DNA of 64,000 nucleotides from Ovis canadensis (lineage: Eukaryota; Chordata; Mammalia; Artiodactyla; Bovidae): positions 30,210,501 through 30,274,500 of the forward strand of contig NC_091251.1 of the NCBI RefSeq assembly GCF_042477335.2, read 5' to 3'. The notes below the pieces were generated by a model. It was not told the origin of the DNA. It did no database searches and was given only the letters and a program-made list of their open reading frames with translations. Shown one piece after another: positions 56,561 to 64,000 of the stretch; the first letter of the stretch is position 1; each line of letters opens with the position of its first letter. The position numbers and the translations under genes were made by a program.

Positions 56561-57737
56561 TCAAAACAAACTGTGGAAAATTCTTCAAGGAGATGGGAAT
56601 ACCAAACCACCTGACCTGCCTCATGAGAAATCTGTTTGCAGATCAAGAAGCAACAGTTAGAACTGGACATGGAACAACAGACTGGTTCCAAATAGGCAAA
56701 GGAGTACATCAAGGCTGTGTACTGTCACCCTGCTTATTTAACTTATATGCAGAGTACATCATGTGAAATGCCAGGCTGGATGAAACACACACAAGTTGGA
56801 ATCAAGATTGCCAGGAGAAATATCAGTAACCTCAGATATGCAGATGACACCACCCTTATGGCAGAAAACAAAGAAGAACTAAAGAGCCTCTTGATGAAAG
56901 TGAAAGAGGAGAGTGAAAAAGTTGGCTTAAAGGTCAACATTCAGAAAAGTAAGATCATGGCATCTGGTCCCATCACTTCATGGCAAAAAGATGGGGAACA
57001 ATGGAAATAGTGACAGACTTTATTTTCTTGGGCTCAAAAATCACTGCAGATGGTGACTGCAGCCATGAAATTAAAAGACACTGGCTCCTTGGAAGAAAAG
57101 CTATGACCAACCTAGATAGCATATTAAAAAGCAGAGACATTACTTTGTCAACAAAGGTCCATCTAGTCAAATCTATGGTTTTTCCAGTAGTTATGTATGA
57201 ATGTGAGAGTTGGACTATAAAGAACGCTGAGTGCCTAAGAATTGATGCTTTTGAACTGTGGTGTTGGAGAAGACTCTTGAGAGTCCCTTGGACTGCAAGG
57301 AGATCGAACCAGTCCATCCTAAAGGAAATCAGTCCCGAATAAGGACTGATGCTGAAGCTGAAACTCCAGTACTTTGGCCACGTGATGTGAAGAACTGACT
57401 TATTGGAAAATACCCTGATGCTGGGAAAGATCGAAGGCAGGAGAAGGGGATGACAGAGGATGAGATGGTTGTATGGCATCACTGACTTGATGGACATGAG
57501 TTTGAGCAAGCTCCGTGAGTTGGTGATGGACAAGGATGCCTGGCGTGCTGCAGTCCGTGGGGTTGCAGAGAGTTGGACACAACCGAGTGACTGAACTGAG
57601 ATTTTGATGTCTATTGAGAACCAATACCCTGCTGATATTTAGTGATACTGATTATTGTTCAGATGATATTTTCAGTGTGTTTTTAATATTATATCTTATG
57701 TGAACTTCCCCAGTTCTTTTTAAAAGAATCTGTTGTG

Positions 57738-57985
57738 TAGTTCAGTTCAGTTCAGTCGCTCAGTCATGTCTGACTCTTTGCGACCCCGTGAATTGCAGCA
57801 CGCCAGGCCTCCCTGTCCGTCACCAACTCCCAGAGTTCACTCAGACTCATGTCCATTGAGTCAGTGATGCCATCCAGCCATCTCATCCTCTGTCGTCCCC
57901 TTCTCCTCCTGCCCCCAATCCCTCCCAGCATCAGAGTCTTTTCCAATGAGTCAACTCTTCACATGAGATGGCCAAAGTACTGGTA
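57738..57985 (-). mobile_element. BovB 3' end, antisense, tail-to-tail with the preceding BovB
   Basis: Starts with TTCAG repeats (57740-57754), then 'gcacgccaggcctccctgtc' through 'gagatggccaaagtactgg'. Only about 140 bp separate it from the plus-strand BovB tail. Confidence 0.92.
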
Positions 57986-58384
57986 CATCTACTCAATTCT
58001 GGACTAATTCCCTTGAGATTTATTCAACAGTTTTCTTTCCATTCTGTTCTACTGTATAGCTTTTACAGTGTTACCAGGAAAGACTGTTTAGCAAAATCCA
58101 AAACTGATTTTTTATATTATGAAGTTTAGATGTAGCATTATATCTAAGCTTGGTTTATCTCCTCCCTGTTCCTTCCCAACCCCCACAGCATGGACTTTGA
58201 ATTTTTATTCTCACTGTCTGATGATAATTAACATAAAATACTTTTTTTCCAAGATTACGCACCAGTGTTCTAGGTTCTTGTCTATTCTTTGTGGTTTCTT
58301 GAAAGTTCCCATCAGTGTAGTTTATCAACCACAGTTGGCTCAAGTGTTAAGCTAAGCATTATGGTAGCATGAGGGAATTTAGAG
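57986..58384. other. LRRC49 intron 5, nothing recognised
   Basis: No exon or named repeat. Confidence 0.4.
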
Positions 58385-58510
58385 GAATTACAGGATCATA
58401 GAGTATTAGAATTTGGAGTAAACTCAGAGATCAGTGATCAGCTCCCTTATTTATAGATGAAGAAATGAAGATATAAAGTGACTTTTGCAAGGTTATATAT
58501 GCCTCTGGAG
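58385..58510 (+). repeat. MIR3-like SINE fragment
   Basis: 'acaggatcatagagtattag' and 'ctcccttatttatagatga' followed by 'tgacttttgcaaggttata' resemble MIR3. Confidence 0.45.
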
Positions 58511-59109
58511 TATGCCACCAGAGCATTCACTTCAATAAAGTGAGGCATAAAAGAAACTTTACATTTTTTGAGGCATTTCCTCATAGGTGCCCCTGATTGT
58601 CTCTCCCAGAGACTTCTTCACTAGTTTCTGATCCTTGGAGTTTCTGATTTGTTTACCTAGCTTCCATTTATTCTTTAGTATCATGGCTTTTAGGTCCTTC
58701 TTTTAGTCCTTGAGTAAGTAGACTTTGTTTGTTTTTGTTTTCTTGCAGTTTTATTAAGATATAATTGACATACAGCACTGCATAAGTTTAAAAGTATATA
58801 GCATGATGGTTTTTGAAAAGAACTTTTATATTTCCTATTGGAGCATAATCAGTTAACAGTGTTTGATAGTTTCAGGTGAACAAAGGGACTCAATCATACA
58901 TATACATGTATTCATTCTCCCCAAAATGATTTGACATATATATCATGAAGTGATTATCACAACAAGTTTAGGGCATATTCATCATTTCATATATAGATAC
59001 AAAATGAAAGAGATAGAAAACTTGTTTCCTTGTGATGAGAACTCAGGATTTACTTTGTTAATAACTTTCACTTATAACATACAGTAGTGTTAATTATATT
59101 TATCCTATT

Positions 59110-60255
59110 GCCAATATCTGATGGATCATTGAAAAAGCAAGAGAGTTCCAGAAAAACACCTGTTTCTGCTTTATTGACTATGCCAAAGCCTTTGACTATG
59201 TGGATCACAATAAACTGTGGAAAATTCTTCAAGAGGTGGGAATACCAGACCACCTGACCTCCCTCTTGAGAAACCTGTATGCAGGTCAGGAAGCAACAGT
59301 TAGAACTGGACATGGAACAACAGACTGGCCCAAATAGGAAAAGGAGTAGGTCAAGGCTGTATATTGTCACCCTGCTTATTTAACTTATATGCAGAGTACA
59401 TCATGAGAAATGCTGGGCTGGAAGAAGCACAAGCTGGAGTCAAGATTGCCGGGAGAAATATCAATAACCTCAGATATGCAGATGACACCACCCTTATGGC
59501 AGAAAGTGAAGAAGAACTAAAGAGCCTCTTGATGAAAGTGAAAGAGGAGAGTGAAAAAGTTGGTTTAAAGCTCAACATTCAGAAGACTAAGATCATGGCA
59601 TCTGGTCCCATCACTTCATGGCAGATAGATGGGGAAACAGTGGAAACAGTGGCTGACTTTAGTTTCGGGGGCTCCAAAATCACTGCAGATGGTGATTGCA
59701 GCCATGAAATTAAAAGATGCTTACTCCTTGGAAGGAAAGTTATGACCAACACAGACAGCATATTAAAAAGCAGAGACATTACTTTGTGAACAAAGGTCCA
59801 TCTAGTCAAGTCTATGGTTTTTCTAGTAGTCATGTATGGATGTGAGAGTTAGACTATAAAGAAAGCTGAGCATTGAAGAATTGATGCTTTTGAACTATGG
59901 TGTTAGAGAAGACTCTTGGGAGTCCCTTGGACTGCAAGGAGACCAATCCATCCTAAAGGAGATCTGTCCTGGGTGTCCATTGGAAGGACTGATGTTGAAG
60001 CTGAAACTCCAATACTTTGGCTACTTGATGCGAAGAGCTGACTCATATGAAAAGACCCCAGTGCTGGGAAAGATTGAGGGCAGGAGGAGAAGGGGATGAC
60101 AGAGGATGAGATGGTTGGATGGCATCACCGCCTCAATGGACATGGGTTTGGGTGAACTCCGGGAGTTGGTGATGGACAGGGAGGCCTGGCGTGCTGCAGT
60201 TTATGGGGTTGCAGAGTCGGACATGCATAACTGAGCAACTGAACTGAACTGATTA
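59110..60255 (+). mobile_element. BovB LINE, 1.15 kb 3' portion
   Basis: Begins in the RT ('gatggatcattgaaaaagca'), passes 'gcctttgactatgtggatca' and the frame at 59364-59789 (SPCLFNLYAEYIM, LRYADDTTLMAE, KITADGDCSHEIKRCLLLG), and ends 'gaactgaactga'. It is 5'-truncated and the frame is broken after 59789. Confidence 0.93.
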
Positions 60256-61029
60256 TACATTGTATCCCTAGTATACTTATTTATCTCATAACTGAAAGTT
60301 TGTATCTTTTGATTGCCTTCATCCAGTTCCCCCTCCTCTCACCTATTCCCTGCCTCTGATAACCACAAATCTGCTTTCTTTTCCTGATTTTTTTTGTTTA
60401 TGAATATAATCAACCTCCAAATTTCTGTTGGCTCCTGTTACACAACATAGTGATTTGATATCTCTACACATTTCAAAGCGATCACCACAGTAAGTCTAGT
60501 TACCGTCTCTCACCAAAGATATTACATAATTATTGACTATATTCCTCACACTATACATTTCATACCCACGACTCATTTGTTTTGCAAATGGTAATTTGTG
60601 TCTCTTGATCTCCCTCACCTGTTTCTTTCTCACTACCCCCTCTGGCAACCACCTGTTTGTTCTCTATAACCATTTCTGTTTTCTTGTGTTTTTTGGTTTC
60701 CACATATTAGTGAAATCATATGGCATTTTGCCTTTCTCTGTCTGATGTATTTCAGTTAGCATTATACCTGCCAGGTCCATCCATGTTGTTGCAAAAGGCA
60801 AGATTTCCATTTTTTTTATGGCTGAGTAATATTCCATGTGTATATACACTACATCTTCTTTATGGATTCAGCTACTGATGGGCACTTGGGTTGCTTCCAT
60901 ATTGTGGCTATTGTACATAATGCTGCAATGAACGTAGGGGTGCACATATCTTTTTAAGTGTGCTTTTCTCTTCAGATATATACCCAGAAATGAAATTTTT
61001 GTTTCATATAGTAGTTCCATGTTAGATTT

Positions 61030-61350
61030 TTTTACAATTCTTTCTTTCTCTATGGCTGAGCTGTGTCTTCATTACTGGGCACAGACTTTCTCTAGTTGCA
61101 GCGAGTGGGGGCCACTGTTTGTGGTGCAAGGGCTTCTCCTTGTGGTGGTTTCTCTGGTTGTGGAGCACAGGCTCTGGGCATGTGGGTCTCAGTAGTTGCA
61201 GCACATGGGCTTTAAAGTGTGGGGTCAGTGGTTGTGGTGCACAGGCTTGGTTGTCCCATGGTATGTGGTGTCTTCCTGCACTAGGGATCAAACTGTGTCC
61301 CTTGCATTGGCAGGCAGATTCTTAACCACTGAACCAACAGGAAAGTCCCC
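61030..61350 (-). mobile_element. CHR-type SINE, antisense, near full length
   Basis: 'ctgggcacagactttctcta', 'gtggttgtggtgcacaggct', 'actagggatcaaactgtgtc' and 'actgaaccaacaggaaagtc'. Confidence 0.8.
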
Positions 61351-61470
61351 TATTTCAAATTTTTGGAGGAATTTCCATGACATTTTCTATAGTGGCTGCA
61401 CCAATTTATATTCCCATCAACAGTGCATGAAGGTTTTCTTTTCTCCGCATTCCTGTCTCTTCTTTTCCGT

Positions 61471-63361
61471 TTATCTGGCTTCTTGGAAATATATATATAT
61501 ATATTTTAATATTTTGTTCTTTGAAGATACAAGTCTGTCTTTCTATTCCTCCATCTGTTTTTTGTTTACTTTTGCTCACACTTCATTTTTCACATAAAGT
61601 AGCTATTAAATAGTTCTAAAACTTTTAGTGTTCTGGAGTAAAAAAAAAATGTGTCAGACGATTACTGTCCACATTCTCCCAAATTGCATATTTTTGAAGT
61701 ATCAGTACAAGCAATTCTGACCCCTAACATATTCCTCCAGTCAGCTGACTTTGTCACAGCAAGGAGCCTGTGAGCCTTGAAGATGCAAATCTATATTGAG
61801 GCCATACTTTAGTGGTTATTAGGCAAACTGGGTGAGGATTGCTGAAGAGAGAAACACATCTACCACCCTGTCTCCTTGTGTTTGTTTTGGGTGACTCGTT
61901 GCCCCCTGCTGGTTAAATCAATAACATTTACTCCCTCGCACATCTCAAAGCACTGCAGTCTTTGAGTCCAAGGCAATGGAACCACATATGACAATCTAGT
62001 GCAACCATATGCCTTTAAATTCAAGCAGATCCAAAAAAGATTTCCATTCCAAAGATAGAAAGATCCTGCTCAGCTTCCATATGTGAAGTTTACGTTGCTA
62101 CCAAAGAACTCCCAACCCCTCTATGCCACTTTGCTGTTGAAGTTCGTCCCGTCTAACTCTTCCACTTTCTATATCCTCTGTTTACCTTTGTGAGATCTTC
62201 TGGTACCCTAATATTCAATAGGCTCATGACCGGAACTTCGCTGGGTTTTCTTGTGATCACCCAGTTCTATAGATAACAGAATTTTCCACTAGACCCTGGA
62301 ATTCCATATTCCTTTCCTTTTGATTTCTTGAAGTATCTCACTTAAGGATTTGTCTTTGACACCTGAGAAGCCAGGCCTCATATAGATCCTGTAGTGGGGT
62401 CCTTATTCTAACATCAGCACATAATGTGGCCTGCAGAGACAAGCTATGGTATGTCCCTAGAGGTCTGTAGTTGCTGAGTGATGAGTGAGCCTTATCTTTT
62501 TCTAGTTCACTTCCTTTTGATGGGAGAATTTCTTTTTAAGTAAAAGCTTTCAGGTCACATTGGTATCTTACTAGTTTTCTACAAGTCAGTATATAACTTA
62601 CAGAGTTTGGACTCTAGTCAGTTGTAAATAGATGATCCTTAGGTAGGTTTGTTGGCAGTGCTCTGATACAACACTGAAAGGACAGTCATTCACCCCTTTG
62701 CCTGTTTCCAAGCATTGGTTATCAGCACTGAATACACCATTCTATACTCACATGTAAGTTTTAGAACTTGGTTTTTGTGTGATCTGTTTTTTACTCGAAT
62801 ATATTTTATTATTTTGCCTTGCCTGGTGGCTCAGACAGTAAATAATCCGTGTTAGCGAGGAGAGGGGTGTGAGAAAGCAGACTGAGAGGGGGGTTTTGGT
62901 CCTAATGGAGTCGTGTGGGCAGGGGGTGGTGTGGGGAGATAAGCGTGAGAGGAAGAATAGTCACACTACAGTAGGACATAATAGGTGTATGATAAATATT
63001 TTTATAAATTAAAATGGGTTGGTAATACAGTTCTGGATTTGGCTATGATGTGAGTGATGGAAAGGAAGAGAGCTTTTCGATAGGGTCACCTGGAAAGGCT
63101 GCTCTGAGAAGATGTTTGAGCCAAGACTTGAATAATGGCAAGAAATAAACCATGTAAAGTTCTGGTGAAAGAACATTAAGGAAGAAGAAACAGCAAGGGT
63201 AAACACCCCAAGGCAGAAATGAATTTGTCAAGTTAGAGACAGCAAGAAAGCCCCTGTGGCTGGAGCAGAGTTGAGTGGGTAAGCCTGAGAAGGAGATAAG
63301 CCATGGAAGGAGATAAGCTAAAGGAAGAGTCAGCCAGGCAGTTTAGGGCCTTGAGGATAGT
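61471..63361. other. LRRC49 intron 5, mostly unique
   Basis: An AT microsatellite lies at 61488-61504. A short Bov-tA head fragment ('gcctggtggctcagacagta') is at 62820-62850. No exon recognised. Confidence 0.5.
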
Positions 63362-64000
63362 TTAGTTCAGTTCAGTTCAGTCATTCAGTCATGTCCGACT
63401 CTGCGACCCCATGAACTGTAGCACGCCAGGCCTTCCTGTCCATCTCCAACGCCCCGAGTTCACTCCGATTCACGTCCATCGACTCAGTGATGCCATCCAG
63501 CCATCTCATCCTCTGTCGTCCCCTTTTTCTCCTGCCCTCAATCCCTCCCAGCAGCAAAGTCTTTTCCAATGAGTCAGCTCTTCGCATGAGGTGGCCGAAG
63601 TACTGGAGTTGCAGCTTTAGCATCATTCCTTCCAAAGAAATCCCAGGACTGATCTCCTTTGGGATAGACTGGTTGGATCTCCTTGCAGTCCAAGGGACTC
63701 TCAAGAGTCGTCTCCAACACCACAGTTCAAAAGCATCAATTCTTCAGCGCTCAGCCTTCTTCACTGTCCAACTCTCACATCCATACAAGACTTCTGGAAA
63801 AACCATAGCCTTGAATAGATGGACCTTAGTCAGCAAAGTAATGTCTGCTTTAGAATATGCTGTCTAGGTTGCTCATAACTTTTCTTCCAAGGAGTAAGCG
63901 TCTTTTAATTTCATGGCTGCAATCACCATCTGTAGTGATTTTGGAGCCCCCCAAAATAAAGTCAGCCACTGTTTCCACTGTTTCCCCATCTATTTCCCAT
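63362..64000 (-). mobile_element. BovB LINE 3' portion, continues past the window
   Basis: TTCAG tail at 63365-63384, then 'gcacgccaggccttcctgtc', 'gtgatgccatccagccatct', 'ttggatctccttgcagtcca' and 'ccactgtttccactgtttcc' to the end. The minus frame at 63381-63704 holds [20 protein letters not shown]. Confidence 0.93.

Larger units (their letters stand above)
53796..57598 (+). mobile_element. Near-full-length BovB LINE, defective
   Basis: About 3.8 kb, in the sense direction of LRRC49. 53.8-54.55 kb is the 5'UTR, made of two diverged units. 'gacaaaacgtggtccactgg' (54621) begins the segment shared with Bov-A SINEs. The endonuclease region follows (frame at 55467: HRNQIDYILC and GADCGSDHELLVAKLRL, the SDH catalytic motif). 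The RT begins in the frame at 55727-56437 (WPQDWKRSVFIPIPKKGNA). After a SINE at 56404-56560 it resumes with MDQNKLWKIL, then GTTDWFQIGKG and LRYADDTTLMAE (YADD). The 3' domain is DFIFLGSKITADGDCSHEIK. It ends in the ACTGA tail at 57598. The part of the RT between KKGNA and the FDCMDQ motif is missing at the SINE, and several frame breaks exist, so it cannot encode a working protein. Confidence 0.93.
58735..61470 (-). repeat. L1 in antisense, split by BovB and a CHR SINE
   Basis: L1 3'UTR and ORF2 read backwards: 'gcagttttattaagatataa' (58747), 'aactgaaagtttgtatcttt' (60291), 'gtccatccatgttgttgcaa' (60775), 'gatgggcacttgggttgctt' (60877) and 'tttatattcccatcaacagt' (61405). The BovB (59110-60255) and SINE (61030-61350) lie inside it. 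Confidence 0.75.

Noticed and set aside
52000-64000. LRRC49 exon 6 (IKKISNLENL...)
   Set aside because: I looked for it on the plus strand and found no matching sequence with splice sites. It is probably beyond 64000.

Overview
This is nuclear DNA from a ruminant, almost certainly a bovid. The marker is dense BovB (RTE) LINEs with their dependent Bov-tA and Bov-A2 SINEs, plus older cetartiodactyl CHR-type SINEs and ruminant L1 tails. Exon sequences recognised by protein similarity place the window in the block equivalent to human 15q23: LARP6, then THAP10 and LRRC49. No prokaryotic feature, CRISPR array or stand-alone RNA gene was seen. All homology statements come from memory of the families; no search was run.

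Layout. 1-4463 holds the 5' end of LARP6 on the minus strand: part of intron 1, coding exon 1 (4264-4463) and a strong CpG island (about 3.9-4.87 kb). From 4.9 to 41.4 kb no coding exon was recognised. That stretch is a layered repeat landscape, including a ruminant L1 (target duplications 5797-5813 and 8093-8109) that was later invaded by a BovB tail, a SINE and a processed copy of PSMD10 (gankyrin). From 41.4 to 42.5 kb lies a CpG-rich divergent promoter. On its minus-strand side is the first exon of THAP10, which is broken. On its plus-strand side LRRC49 begins (ATG at 42410). Five consecutive LRRC49 coding exons were resolved with consistent phases and consensus GT/AG borders (42410-42457, 43096-43152, 44394-44481, 50247-50349, 51735-51938). 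They encode the N-terminal tail and the first leucine-rich repeats. The rest, 51.9-64 kb, is LRRC49 intron, with a near-full-length but defective BovB (53.8-57.6 kb) flanked by opposite-strand BovB pieces.

How the parts relate. LARP6 is a La-related RNA-binding protein known for type I collagen mRNA. LRRC49 is a subunit of the tubulin polyglutamylase complex. Its promoter carries two similarly built modules, each an ETS-like GGAA core followed at identical spacing by an RFX X-box-like palindrome, which fits a cilium- or microtubule-related gene. THAP10 normally shares this promoter, but its exon here lacks the start codon and the first zinc ligands and carries frameshifts and a stop.

Nothing here amounts to a new biological system. 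The most interesting signals are the THAP10 decay, a gankyrin retrocopy that preserves the open frame of an exon-skipped isoform, the duplicated ETS/RFX promoter module, a 64-bp inverted repeat around a SINE, and several nested or inverted BovB arrangements.
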